A DNA stretch of 60,654 bases from Leptospira ognonensis. Lineage in GTDB: Bacteria; Spirochaetota; Leptospiria; Leptospirales; Leptospiraceae. The notes under the pieces are model-generated. The model searched no databases. It was not told where the DNA came from and was given only the letters and a program-made list of their open reading frames with translations. Position numbers and translations under genes: made by a program. Every line of letters begins with the position of its first letter. The first letter of the stretch is position 1. The stretch covers positions 1 through 60,654 of the forward strand of contig NZ_RQGD01000031.1 of the NCBI RefSeq assembly GCF_004770745.1. Direction: 5' to 3'. This document shows, one piece after another, positions 44,068-52,523 of the stretch.

Positions 44068-44434
44068 ATCTTGCCCTCTCCGCTTGCTTTTCCCAAATTA
44101 AATTTTCATAGGCTGTCATCCAACCTTGGCGAAGGATACATTTTCGAAATAGCCATTCCCCGAAATAGAATAGTCCGAAGAGAAGCGGAGAAAGCCATCG
44201 TTGTTGTTTTTGGTGCACGAACTCGTGTACCGCTACCCCTTTCCAAACCATGCTAGATTCTCCTTCTTCCTGGGAACATTGCAGGAAACAAAAGCAGAGA
44301 AAACTGGCACCAGCGGTGTATAGGATTTTAAAGGAATGAAATTTCCCTTCGGGAAGATAAACACGAATCTGTGGGAGAAAAGAGATAGCCCAGGAAAGGA
44401 GGAAAAGGAGTAAGAAAATGTAGAAGCTGATCAT
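44030..44434 (-). CDS. Membrane zinc-peptidase-like protein
   Basis: A 134-residue protein with two hydrophobic segments at its N-terminus (about 1-20 and 36-52) and the zinc motif HEFVH at residues 70-74 inside VAVHEFVHQKQQRW. A second membrane-associated stretch (WLSPLLFGLFYFGEWLF) follows, and the helix AYENLIWEKQAERA supplies a likely third metal ligand. It is small for a peptidase but has the gluzincin order. It is upstream of and overlaps the DUF3293 gene. Confidence 0.6.
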   Translation of the reverse strand: MISFYIFLLLFLLSWAISFLPQIRVYLPEGKFHSFKILYTAGASFLCFCFLQCSQEEGESSMVWKGVAVHEFVHQKQQRWLSPLLFGLFYFGEWLFRKCILRQGWMTAYENLIWEKQAERARFAYLQSGKNRFI

Positions 44435-44509
44435 GATGGATTGCTAAGTAGCTTTTTTATTTTAAACATTTTCATTAACATTCAATTTCTATTCCGACTC
44501 CAAAACAAA

Positions 44510-44560
44510 GTCATCCTTATGTGTCGATAGAAATGAAAAATGTCGACACATAAGGATGAC
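44510..44560. promoter_or_regulatory. 18-bp perfect inverted repeat upstream of fic
   Basis: GTCATCCTTATGTGTCGA (44510-44527) and TCGACACATAAGGATGAC (44543-44560) are perfect inverted copies around a 15-base loop, 60 bases before the Fic ATG. A smaller dyad, TGTCGAATGCTTCGACA, follows at 44562-44578. The repeated TGTCGA core suggests a regulator binding several half-sites. Confidence 0.6.
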
Positions 44561-44619
44561 ATGTCGAATGCTTCGACAGGAAATCATCTGCAGTCGATCA
44601 TTGGAAATTTATTAGAATT

Positions 44620-45738
44620 ATGGCACAAAAAAACAGATGGGTACCCGAAAGGCCTTATAATGATCTTCCGCAACTACCTCCGCCTATTGAAATAGAAACA
44701 CGAATTGTTCTAAAGTCATGCATTGCAGCTCGCACGGCGCTTGCAGAGCTTAAACAAGCAGCCAATCTGATACCAAATCAGAGTATGTTGATTAATACCC
44801 TTCCTCTGCTTGAAGCACAAGCGAGTTCCGAAATAGAAAATATAGTTACAACATTCGATCAGCTGTTTCGTTTTTCTGATAGCATGGATCAGGCTGATTT
44901 GGCAACGAAAGAAGCTCTCCAATACCGCACTGCTCTTTTTGAAGGTTATAAGTCGCTCGATAGGAGGCCCCTCGGAACGAGAACCGCCGAAATCATCTGC
45001 AGTACGATTAAAGGGCATGAAATGACTGTTCGGAGGGTTCTAGGGACTGCACTAAGTAATGAAAATTCGGGCAAGGTTATTTATACTCCTCCTGTCGGTG
45101 AAACTGTGATCCGAGATCTTCTAACGAACTTGGAGAGGTTCCTTCATGAGTTCGATGATTTTGATCCCCTGATATGTATGGCTATCATTCATTACCAGTT
45201 TGAAGCCATTCACCCTTTTACACATGGGAACGGCCGTACCGGCCGAATTATAAATTCACTTTTTCTAATACAAAAGGATCTATTGACACTTCCCATTCTT
45301 TATCTTAGCCGTTATATTATCCGAAATAAAGCCGATTATTACCGTCTCCTGCTCAGTGTTACCACAAAAGATCTTTGGGAGGAATGGATATTGTATATTT
45401 TGAAAGGTGTTGAGGAAACTGCTCTATGGACAACTTCAAAAATTACGGCAATAAAGGATCTTCAAGAAAATTCTTCTGAGTACATTCGGAATGAACTGCC
45501 AAAAATATACAGCTATGAGCTTATAGATCTAATCTTTGAAAAACCTTACTGCCGTATTAGTAACCTCGTAGAGAAGGATGTTGTGAAACGGCAAACTGCG
45601 AGTGAGTATCTTAAGGCATTGTGTGACATTGGTGTTTTAGAGGAGCAGTCATCAGGACGAGAAAAACTTTTTATTCATCCAAAACTTTTAAATTTGCTCA
45701 CCAAAGACGAGAATGTATTTGTCCCGTATAAGCGTTGA
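44620..45738 (+). CDS. Fic-family AMP-transferase
   Basis: A 372-residue Fic protein. The catalytic motif [12 protein letters not shown] lies near residues 195-207 and is complete. The inhibitory motif SSEIEN (Ser69 to Asn74) lies in the N-terminal part, so this is a class II Fic that is kept inactive by its own helix. A C-terminal winged helix (about 300-360, [20 protein letters not shown]) may bind DNA. Fic enzymes transfer AMP to proteins. It has its own leader with inverted repeats and no antitoxin neighbour. Confidence 0.9.
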   Translation: MAQKNRWVPERPYNDLPQLPPPIEIETRIVLKSCIAARTALAELKQAANLIPNQSMLINTLPLLEAQASSEIENIVTTFDQLFRFSDSMDQADLATKEALQYRTALFEGYKSLDRRPLGTRTAEIICSTIKGHEMTVRRVLGTALSNENSGKVIYTPPVGETVIRDLLTNLERFLHEFDDFDPLICMAIIHYQFEAIHPFTHGNGRTGRIINSLFLIQKDLLTLPILYLSRYIIRNKADYYRLLLSVTTKDLWEEWILYILKGVEETALWTTSKITAIKDLQENSSEYIRNELPKIYSYELIDLIFEKPYCRISNLVEKDVVKRQTASEYLKALCDIGVLEEQSSGREKLFIHPKLLNLLTKDENVFVPYKR

Positions 45739-45940
45739 TACTCAAGGTGTTTAAAGGAAAGGAAAAAAGAGAGATAGAAGATGTCTTAGGTGATCATGAT
45801 GGATTGCTAGATATCACCAGGTTTGCTCTAGTTTTCGGTGTTGCATAGTTATTGTGTTTTGCGATGACACAGTGAATTTTGCTTGCTTCGACTAGAGATT
45901 AAAGTGCAAAATGAATAGACGTTAAAGTATAGTGAAGATC

Positions 45941-46801
45941 ATGAAGAAGCAAAATCAATTTACGATCTTTTCCTTCGGCTATTGGGGCTGGGGAACACAA
46001 GTCCCAGAAATGGTGAGAATGATGGATCAAGTAGAGATATCTAGAGGTTATGCTCCCCCTATCTTTGTCGATATCAGAATGAATCATGCTGTTCGGGCTC
46101 CTGGGTTCAATGGGAATGCCTTCCAGAAATTATTGGGAGAAAAACGAGTTCTTAACTTCAAACAACTGGGCAATAAACGAATCACCTCCAAGGTCGGTCC
46201 ACGGATACAGATTAGTGTTCCTGAGTCGGCAGAGGTCTTGTTAGAGGTAATCAAGACTAAGTTCAAACAAGGACAAAGAACAATCTTTTTTTGTTCCTGT
46301 CTATATCCGAAAGAAGGACATACATTTCATTGTCACCGTTATACTGTTGCCGCATTATTATATCATTATGCAACCAAGCAAAAATTAAAGGCTCGAGTCA
46401 TGGAATGGCCTGGTGCCGAACCGTCTATCTTTGAAATTACGGTGAATGACTCTCAATACAAACGACTGTCAAAATATCCGAGAACGATCTTCTATAAGGA
46501 TTTAGCTTCGAGCTTGAGTAAAGAGGAAATGCTAAGTCTTCCTCCCTGTTCCGTACTTCGTTTTAACAATAAAGAAAATGATCCATTACTATTCCAAAGC
46601 GATCGAGTTCAATGGTCTGAATCGGAGTATACTCTCAAGGCTTTCCCGATTGATTCCCAATCCAAACATAACTCAAAGCTGCTGTCCTATTTGAAGGAAG
46701 AAAGATCTTTTTGGGGATATGATGTGCACGATCATTCTACTTTAAAGGAACTCAAAGAATTCACACAAAGTCCTTTAAAAGAATTAATTAAGAGAAGCTA
46801 A
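45941..46801 (+). CDS. DUF488-like protein, copy 1 of DUF488-ASCH module
   Basis: From ATG 45941 the protein has 286 residues. The N-terminal 160 have DUF488 features: TIFSFGYWGWGTQVPEM, FVDIRMNHAVRAPGFNGNAF (the DUF488 DVR region), the IFFCSC strand and the FHCHRYTVA motif. The remaining 120 residues are an extra domain with strands and a FPID end. Shares most of these blocks with copy 2 (50421-51227). The ASCH gene begins within its stop (TAATG), so the pair is coupled. DUF488 has no proven reaction; a role in nucleic-acid modification or repair is suggested. Confidence 0.72.
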   Translation: MKKQNQFTIFSFGYWGWGTQVPEMVRMMDQVEISRGYAPPIFVDIRMNHAVRAPGFNGNAFQKLLGEKRVLNFKQLGNKRITSKVGPRIQISVPESAEVLLEVIKTKFKQGQRTIFFCSCLYPKEGHTFHCHRYTVAALLYHYATKQKLKARVMEWPGAEPSIFEITVNDSQYKRLSKYPRTIFYKDLASSLSKEEMLSLPPCSVLRFNNKENDPLLFQSDRVQWSESEYTLKAFPIDSQSKHNSKLLSYLKEERSFWGYDVHDHSTLKELKEFTQSPLKELIKRS

Positions 46802-47187
46802 TGAATTTGACTCAAAAGAAAAAGACTAAAACTATGAAAGCGATTAGCATTCGTCAGCCATTGGCATATCTAATTGTGAACGGATATAAAGATGTAGAAA
46901 ACGGATCTTGGCCTACTTCATTTCGAGGAAAAGTTTTGATACATGCTGGCAAAAAGTTTGAAAATGAAACTTATTATAATGTATTAAAAAATCTTAAAAT
47001 AAAACTTCCACCGATCGAAGATTTTGAACTGGGTGGTATTGTAGGTGAGGCAGAAATCGTTGACTGCGTCGAAAAGTCAAAGTCGAAATGGTTTTCTGGT
47101 CCGTATGGTTTTGTAATGAAAAATGCGAAAAGAAAGCGATTTAAGCCCTTGAAAGGTCAACTCGGGTTTTTCAATGTGGAGGTGTGA
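46801..47187 (+). CDS. ASCH-domain protein, copy 1 (variant in conserved positions)
   Basis: A 128-residue ASCH-domain protein. ASCH folds bind or process modified nucleosides and RNA. The core reads SIRQPLAYLIVNGYKDVENG, then SWPTSFRGKVLIHAGKKF and GGIVGEAEIVDCVEKS. In copy 2 and in the family the second positions are QPW and ENR; here they are QPL and ENG, so two usually conserved residues have changed. The C-terminal 90 residues are nearly identical to copy 2. The ATG overlaps the stop of the DUF488-like gene. Probably a diverging duplicate. Confidence 0.8.
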   Translation: MNLTQKKKTKTMKAISIRQPLAYLIVNGYKDVENGSWPTSFRGKVLIHAGKKFENETYYNVLKNLKIKLPPIEDFELGGIVGEAEIVDCVEKSKSKWFSGPYGFVMKNAKRKRFKPLKGQLGFFNVEV

Positions 47188-47191
47188 TGAT

Positions 47192-47830
47192 TTAATCTCG
47201 CTTAGATTTAAAAATGGGTCTTGGCGGCCAGGATCGTTTATACTCATCCACTTTTATTACGTTATCTGCCGTTAATGGACTATTTTTCTTAAAAAATGAG
47301 GACTTAGCCTTAATTAGAGCATTTTCAAGATTGTGGTTTCGCGTTGATTTCCCTCTACTTGCAATGGCTAAAACTAGATTCTCTTCACTTTCCAATTTAT
47401 TCTTTAGCAAATGCGAAAGTAAATCGGCATAGAACTCATCTTCCTTTCTGTTATGCTTGGCTACAAAAATTTCAGTAATTTTCCGAGCAACTACAGCTTC
47501 GAAACTTAGATCAAGTTTTTTAATATAATCAAAAAAAAGCTTTCTAACCTCAGGGATATCGTCTGTTGCATGAAAGTAGTAGCCACCAGTTTTCTCTCTC
47601 TTTTGAATACTTGGAATAGATTTATAGTAGGAATCTTTTTGCACCTGACTTTGGAGTTCTAGGATCTCATTTCTAATCACTTGCAGATTTGTCTTGAATT
47701 TAACCATTCCAAGAATAAAGGATTAAGAAACTCCATAAGAGCCAACAATGGTAATGCGCCCCGTACCATAAAAGGCGGCATCTCCAGCTTCGACTAAAAA
47801 ACGATAATTTTCAGGCCGGTCAGATTTCAT
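47192..47830 (-). pseudogene. DUF3800-type gene with one in-frame stop
   Basis: One frame from ATG 47830 encodes YRFLVEAGDAAFYGTGRITI then VGSYGVS, a TAA at 47725-47723, and continues in frame as SFILGMVKFKTNLQVIRNEI, YYFHATDDIPEVRKLFFDYI and FEAVVARKITEIF. This is the DUF3800 family, RNase H-like, with EAGD near the start and HATDD later. Reading only from 47707 gives 171 residues lacking the EAGD part. If the stop is real the protein is inactive. Confidence 0.7.
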
Positions 47831-48034
47831 TTGTAATTAAAAACCGTTGGCATTCTAAAGAGTCGAGTCTAAATCATATCTAGCCTGTTCTGCATGAACT
47901 CCGACTCCATGTCGTCGAAGGGTATCCTTCTTAGTGCAGGAACGGGCTTTTTACAAATTAATTTCCTCGATTAATGATGTAGCGGCAAAAACATTTTCCA
48001 AAGTATGCGACTTGTTAGTTTCCTCTTAATAAGC

Positions 48035-48820
48035 TCATATTTCTAATTTGTCTTTTCCGAATTCTTGCACTGTCCAAGGATAAAGAAAGTCCAGAAATAA
48101 TGGGCCAAATAACGTCATCCAACCCATGAACTGAACCGCATCCATAAAGTACCCCGTGACCCCTACCAGGCAAATCAACATACCCATCAACGCGAAATGG
48201 GATATGAAAGGCAGGAAAGCAAAGGTAGAAACGAAGAGAAGTAGAAAACCTGCACCAATTGTCATTGCCGTCTGATGCATGCTCAACGGTAGACAGTAGT
48301 CAAAGGTGATCCAGGAAAAATACAAAGCAATTGTAAGGACTATACCCAGTAGCAGCCCGACCAACCTACCCGTGATCCTAACTCGTGGCATCAAGATGAG
48401 CAGTGAAATAATTACCCAAGGCCCAACTATATACTCAGCCGAGTAATCCCACCAAGTATTTTTTCTAGCATTTTCTTGTGATTTGATTGATTTAGAGAAT
48501 AGACGTTTGTATTGAATTCGTCCGACTGTTTCCCGCGAATAAGATTCATTGGTTTTAAAACGCGCCATCTGATTTAAATCTTCCCGAATCACCTGCTTTG
48601 GATTCTGATGAAAGATACAATCAAATATTCTAGCGATCCATTTTGATCTAGAAACAAACCAGAGAATGAAAATCGCAATTGGAATGCTTAGCAACCTCTG
48701 ATCAAAACAAACCTGCGGGCTCAGGCAGTAATCAAGTTTCTTGAAGTATTCAAATATGCTAAGAACTAGGCCTAACAAGAATACTCCGAAAAAGAAAGTG
48801 TATTTATTCTGACTTTTCAT
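48035..48820 (-). CDS. Multi-pass membrane protein of unknown function
   Basis: Start set at ATG 48820, which overlaps the stop of the preceding gene (ATGA). About 261 residues with hydrophobic segments near 7-25, 45-65, 135-155, 160-180, 200-225 and 225-245 in this numbering. A basic loop (about 70-130) separates the first two from the others. No family recognised. It is coupled to the transglutaminase-like lipoprotein and probably works with it at the membrane. Confidence 0.65.
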   Translation of the reverse strand: MKSQNKYTFFFGVFLLGLVLSIFEYFKKLDYCLSPQVCFDQRLLSIPIAIFILWFVSRSKWIARIFDCIFHQNPKQVIREDLNQMARFKTNESYSRETVGRIQYKRLFSKSIKSQENARKNTWWDYSAEYIVGPWVIISLLILMPRVRITGRLVGLLLGIVLTIALYFSWITFDYCLPLSMHQTAMTIGAGFLLLFVSTFAFLPFISHFALMGMLICLVGVTGYFMDAVQFMGWMTLFGPLFLDFLYPWTVQEFGKDKLEI

Positions 48821-50124
48821 TCTACGATATACTCGACTAAGGTGGGCCAACTCCCCTCTCCATACTTTGCGTTAATGGTAAGTTTCCCACGTGGAAAACT
48901 GTCTCTAATATAAAACGTATCATTTGATCCACGAGAATATCGTTTCCATTTCCCATAACTATCGATAAATGCCACTTCCAGGGCATGTGGAACTTCTATT
49001 TGAAAATCATAAGTGTAGTCTTCACTGAGAAAGCGTTGCTTCGGAGAGAACAAATAAAAATTGCCCGAGTAAACTTTGACAAATTGATTTCTCACATTAC
49101 CTTTTTGAAAATGAATCGTATAGGAAAGAATTGCAGGATAAGATTCTTGTTCGGAAGAATGCTTCGCGTAAATATTTAACTCATACTTACCGCGACCAGG
49201 TGACAGAACAAGTATTTTGTGACTTGTTCCAAGGCTTTCCACAAACGTATAATCATGTGACTTATTGAGATCAGCCAAAAAGTTAAGACCTGGCGGCCCG
49301 ACTATTTCAATTTCCAGATAATCATTTGCTTTTAAGGTATCCGAATTTGGTGATAATTCGCTGATTCCCAACTCGTAAAATGCGGAGTGTTTTTTTACTG
49401 CTGATTTAAAGTCATTAACAGAGATGGGCCGAGACAATAGTTGCCACTTTTTGTCCGCCGGCAGATGATCATTTATAAATTGTTCGGGAGGTGTTAGATA
49501 GTAATACTCATTGTAAACTTTCTTGAACGAATTATTTTCAATCACACCAGATGCCCACGTAACATCAAGCAAGTGCCACTCTCCATCAAGTTTCACTGCA
49601 TTCCAAGCATGATCAGGCACCTTAAATTTTTGATTCGGAGAATACCCGAGACCTTTCGAAAAACCGGAAACAACGACACTCTCGATTCCTGCCTTGTCTG
49701 CCATCGCCGTAAATAAATTTGCGTATCCCTCGCAGACTGAAAGGCGAGTTTTGAGAACAGAATTCGCATCGGATGCTTTGGATTTTCCGGACAGGTATGA
49801 CTTCCAATCATAGGCAATGCGATCGGCCGTCCAACGGAAGATGACTCTGACCTTGTCCCTATCATTTTTAAAAGGTTCGGTGAGGTAGATAACAAGATCG
49901 TCTAAATGTCCCTCTGCATCGGGTGGCGCATTTAGGGCATGAATATCGATTGAATCCTCGTTTATAGCCCGATGAGACTCGCCATTTCGATTCTGGAGGC
50001 TCCTAACAGGTTCTCCCCTATCGTTCGGACTCGAGCAGAAAAAAGAAAACATCGAAACGATTCCGAGAGCGACGAACATGCTTCTATGAATGATTGTTTT
50101 TTCCATGATAATGATATTATACAT
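48817..50124 (-). CDS. Transglutaminase-like exported lipoprotein
   Basis: A 435-residue protein. A hydrophobic N-terminal segment ends in SMFSFFCSS, a likely lipoprotein signal of the loose spirochaetal type with Cys at about residue 29. The transglutaminase-like core has the catalytic Cys in LSVCEGYANLF (near 130), His in PDHAWNAVKL and Asp in WHLLDVTWAS (near 175-195). The C-terminal 200 residues are strand-rich, resembling the KY-type proteins. The actual start may be one of several downstream methionines (50106 or 50082). It probably acts on surface or periplasmic proteins. Confidence 0.8.
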   Translation of the reverse strand: MYNIIIMEKTIIHRSMFVALGIVSMFSFFCSSPNDRGEPVRSLQNRNGESHRAINEDSIDIHALNAPPDAEGHLDDLVIYLTEPFKNDRDKVRVIFRWTADRIAYDWKSYLSGKSKASDANSVLKTRLSVCEGYANLFTAMADKAGIESVVVSGFSKGLGYSPNQKFKVPDHAWNAVKLDGEWHLLDVTWASGVIENNSFKKVYNEYYYLTPPEQFINDHLPADKKWQLLSRPISVNDFKSAVKKHSAFYELGISELSPNSDTLKANDYLEIEIVGPPGLNFLADLNKSHDYTFVESLGTSHKILVLSPGRGKYELNIYAKHSSEQESYPAILSYTIHFQKGNVRNQFVKVYSGNFYLFSPKQRFLSEDYTYDFQIEVPHALEVAFIDSYGKWKRYSRGSNDTFYIRDSFPRGKLTINAKYGEGSWPTLVEYIVE

Positions 50125-50420
50125 TAAGGGTCGGACAAATTAGGGGGAGCGCCTATCCGGCTATTCGCTCCAATTTTTGCTTACGCAACGGATTTCCGCT
50201 GCTATCCGGGCGCGGGCTTTATATAGGGCAAAGACTTTGGTCTTAAATCTATTACTAGATTGATTCCACCTGGGTTTGAAAAATAGTTTTAAACTTAAAG
50301 CACAAAGGATTCTCATCCTTTGTATCATGAGCGTTCGATACTTTTTTCCCTTGCCCAAATCAGGAGCAACTAAGCCTATTAACGAATGTCATATTTCCAT
50401 AATCTCAGAATCTAACTCGA
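50125..50420. other. Intergenic region with a GC-rich hairpin
   Basis: GGAGCG (50146-50151) and CGCTCC (50166-50171) pair around 14 bases and are followed by AATTTTT, a terminator form on the plus strand, but no plus-strand gene ends here. The GCTATCCGGGCGCGGGC segment (about 50201-50217) resembles DNA inside attC-like element C. No gene is supported. Confidence 0.4.
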
Positions 50421-51227
50421 ATGAAAAAAGACCCTCTCACAATTTTCTCGTTTGGCTATTGGGGATGGGGAACGGAGGTTCCTACCCTCGTAAAGACAAT
50501 CGATTCCATTGAAAAATCGAGAGGTTATACGCCTCCGGTATTCGTCGATATACGAATGAGTCATGCGGTACGGGCACCAGGCTTTAATGGGAACAGTTTC
50601 CAGAAATTACTCGGTGAGAAACGGGTAATCAATATGCCGGAGTTAGGAAATCGAAGGATTGTATCACAGAGAGGAAAAAGAATCCAAATCGACCAACCAG
50701 AATTTGCAGAAACACTGCTTCAAATCGCTCAGGATGCTTCTAAAAAGAATCAAAGGATCATCTTCTTTTGTAGTTGTGCCATTCCTGGTCCTGAACACTC
50801 TCCCTATTGTCATAGAGTCACTGTTTCCGGCCTTTTGCTCAAGAGTGGAAAGGAGAATAAAAAGCCACTTACGGTTGTTGAATGGCCCGGGGGCGATGGG
50901 AAAATAATCCAAGCAAAAACCGATGAGGATACCTTCTCTAAAGTGAGTAGAGCCCAAAAAGGAATTCCGTTAGGTAAATTGAAATCTCCGTTAAATGTTA
51001 CAGCGTGGAAGGCATTGCCGTATTCCAGCATTATTGTGTTGAACTCAACGAAACATGATCATTCCATTCATTTGAAAACGGAACCCACTCAATTCGTTAA
51101 AAAGCAGTGGATTGTGCGAGTGGAAATTTCGGACATAGAGAAAGCGTCGGCAGCCAAAATTAAAGCCCTGATGATCAAGAATCAAAAAGAGAATGGCTAC
51201 TCGGTTCGTGAATTAAGGAATTTTTGA
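50421..51227 (+). CDS. DUF488-like protein, copy 2 of DUF488-ASCH module
   Basis: A 268-residue homologue of 45941-46801. Conserved blocks: TIFSFGYWGWGTEVPTLV, FVDIRMSHAVRAPGFNGNSF, QKLLGEKRV, IIFFCSCAIPGPEH and YCHRVTVSGLL. The middle and end have diverged much more than these blocks, which implies that the blocks form the active site. The Cys of FFCSC and the CHR motif correspond to the C..CHR signature of DUF488. The ASCH gene follows 24 bases later. Confidence 0.72.
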   Translation: MKKDPLTIFSFGYWGWGTEVPTLVKTIDSIEKSRGYTPPVFVDIRMSHAVRAPGFNGNSFQKLLGEKRVINMPELGNRRIVSQRGKRIQIDQPEFAETLLQIAQDASKKNQRIIFFCSCAIPGPEHSPYCHRVTVSGLLLKSGKENKKPLTVVEWPGGDGKIIQAKTDEDTFSKVSRAQKGIPLGKLKSPLNVTAWKALPYSSIIVLNSTKHDHSIHLKTEPTQFVKKQWIVRVEISDIEKASAAKIKALMIKNQKENGYSVRELRNF

Positions 51228-51251
51228 AAAGGAAGATGATAAGGGGCTAAT

Positions 51252-51632
51252 ATGAGTGAAGTCAAAAAAAAGAAAACGAGTAAGGCACTTAGCATTCGTC
51301 AGCCTTGGGCTTATCTAATCGTAAATAGATACAAAGACATAGAAAATCGATCTTGGTCAACATCGTTCCGAGGAAAGGTGCTAATACATGCAGGCAAAAA
51401 GTTTGAAACAGAAGCATATTATTATGTATTAAAAAAGCATAAAATCAGTCTTCCGCCGATTGAAGAATTTGAACTCGGTGGAATTGTAGGTGAAGCGGAG
51501 ATCGTTGACTGCGTGGAAAAGTCGAAGTCAAAATGGTTTGGTGGGCCTTATGGGTTTGTGTTGAAGAATGCAAAGAGAAAGAGATTTATTCCTTTGAAAG
51601 GACAACTGGGTTTTTTTAATGTTGAGGTGTGA
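51252..51632 (+). CDS. ASCH-domain protein, copy 2 (canonical)
   Basis: A 126-residue ASCH protein with the standard core SIRQPWAYLIVNRYKDIENR then SWSTSFRGKVLIHAGKKF. From residue 29 to the end it is nearly identical to copy 1. Unlike copy 1 it keeps the conserved Trp (QPW) and Arg (ENR). A GGGGC leader precedes the ATG at 51252. Its product presumably works with the DUF488-like protein encoded just upstream. It ends 24 bases from the convergent zinc-ribbon gene. Confidence 0.85.
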   Translation: MSEVKKKKTSKALSIRQPWAYLIVNRYKDIENRSWSTSFRGKVLIHAGKKFETEAYYYVLKKHKISLPPIEEFELGGIVGEAEIVDCVEKSKSKWFGGPYGFVLKNAKRKRFIPLKGQLGFFNVEV

Positions 51633-51655
51633 GGTGAGGTAAATACGATTTCAAC

Positions 51656-52510
51656 TCAGACAAAATCAAACTTTTTTCTTAGTTGGCTATACACAATATC
51701 ATTCATATACAAGCTTCGATTCTTTATAGATTCTTTCATCGAGAAAAAAAGAGTATCTTCAACTTTAACTTCTTTCACTTTTTTATTTTCAGTTTTATTG
51801 ATTAATGTGCTAAATATTTCATTTATTTCCTCACCGGATAGAATTCTATTTTCCTCTAGGGCGATAATAAATTTTATCTTTAAAAAAATATCATCTCCTA
51901 ATCCTCGGTAGGCATAATTTTTCTCTGGGAGAAAGTCCTCCCTCTTCCATACGTATGTTAAAACATGTATTAATTTTTCGTAAAACACAGCTCTGTCTTT
52001 AAAAATTAGATCATTATCAAGCAAAAGAGAAAAAAAATCAATTAACAGCTCTCCAAAATAATACAGATACTTTTTCTCTTCATTTACTGAAAAGAAGCTT
52101 AGTCCATCAGTAATATACTCTGAAATTCGCATTCGCAAATCTACTAAAACAGTGTTCCGAATATCACGAATATGACCTATTTCAAAATCGAGTTTTCTTC
52201 TGGAATTTAGTGTATTGAGTGACAAAATATCCAATATAAAATCTTCATTATCGAACGTATCAACTACTTTGCAATTGACGCAAACAAAAATATATAAGAC
52301 ATATGAATTAACCTTTAACTGCTTCGGTAATATTTTCATTGTTCCTAATTTATCCTCAGGGAAATATTCCGAACAGGATAAACATTTAACTTGTTTTATC
52401 TCATTACTCGATTCTTCAGAATAGTGCATTCTTAAATAGGTAGTCTTAAAAGAAGACTCTTCATCCTTCAATTTAAGACGTTTATCAAATTCTTTAAAAT
52501 TAAAGTTCAA
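51656..52510 (-). CDS. Zinc-ribbon protein at the end of the BREX operon
   Basis: A 284-residue protein not in any family I recognise. A split zinc ribbon is formed by C43-x2-C46 (KCLSCSEYF) and C77-x2-C80 (FVCVNCKVV). The rest is mostly helical and charged, with FYEKLIHVLTYVWKRED near residue 185. It starts 13 bases after the SNF2 helicase stop and is the last gene on the minus-strand BREX transcript. It may recruit the helicase to DNA or to BREX proteins; this is inference from position. Confidence 0.6.
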   Translation of the reverse strand: MNFNFKEFDKRLKLKDEESSFKTTYLRMHYSEESSNEIKQVKCLSCSEYFPEDKLGTMKILPKQLKVNSYVLYIFVCVNCKVVDTFDNEDFILDILSLNTLNSRRKLDFEIGHIRDIRNTVLVDLRMRISEYITDGLSFFSVNEEKKYLYYFGELLIDFFSLLLDNDLIFKDRAVFYEKLIHVLTYVWKREDFLPEKNYAYRGLGDDIFLKIKFIIALEENRILSGEEINEIFSTLINKTENKKVKEVKVEDTLFFSMKESIKNRSLYMNDIVYSQLRKKFDFV

Positions 52511-52523
52511 ATTAATCTCCTAC

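Noticed and set aside
23157..47830. An altered genetic code or stop-codon readthrough as the cause of the in-frame stops
   Set aside because: All three stop codons are affected, intact long genes end normally at the same codons, and some of the affected genes also carry frameshifts or truncations, so decay is simpler.
50146..50178. Intrinsic terminator at 50146-50178
   Set aside because: The hairpin with T-tract is on the plus strand but no plus-strand gene ends there; kept only as structure.
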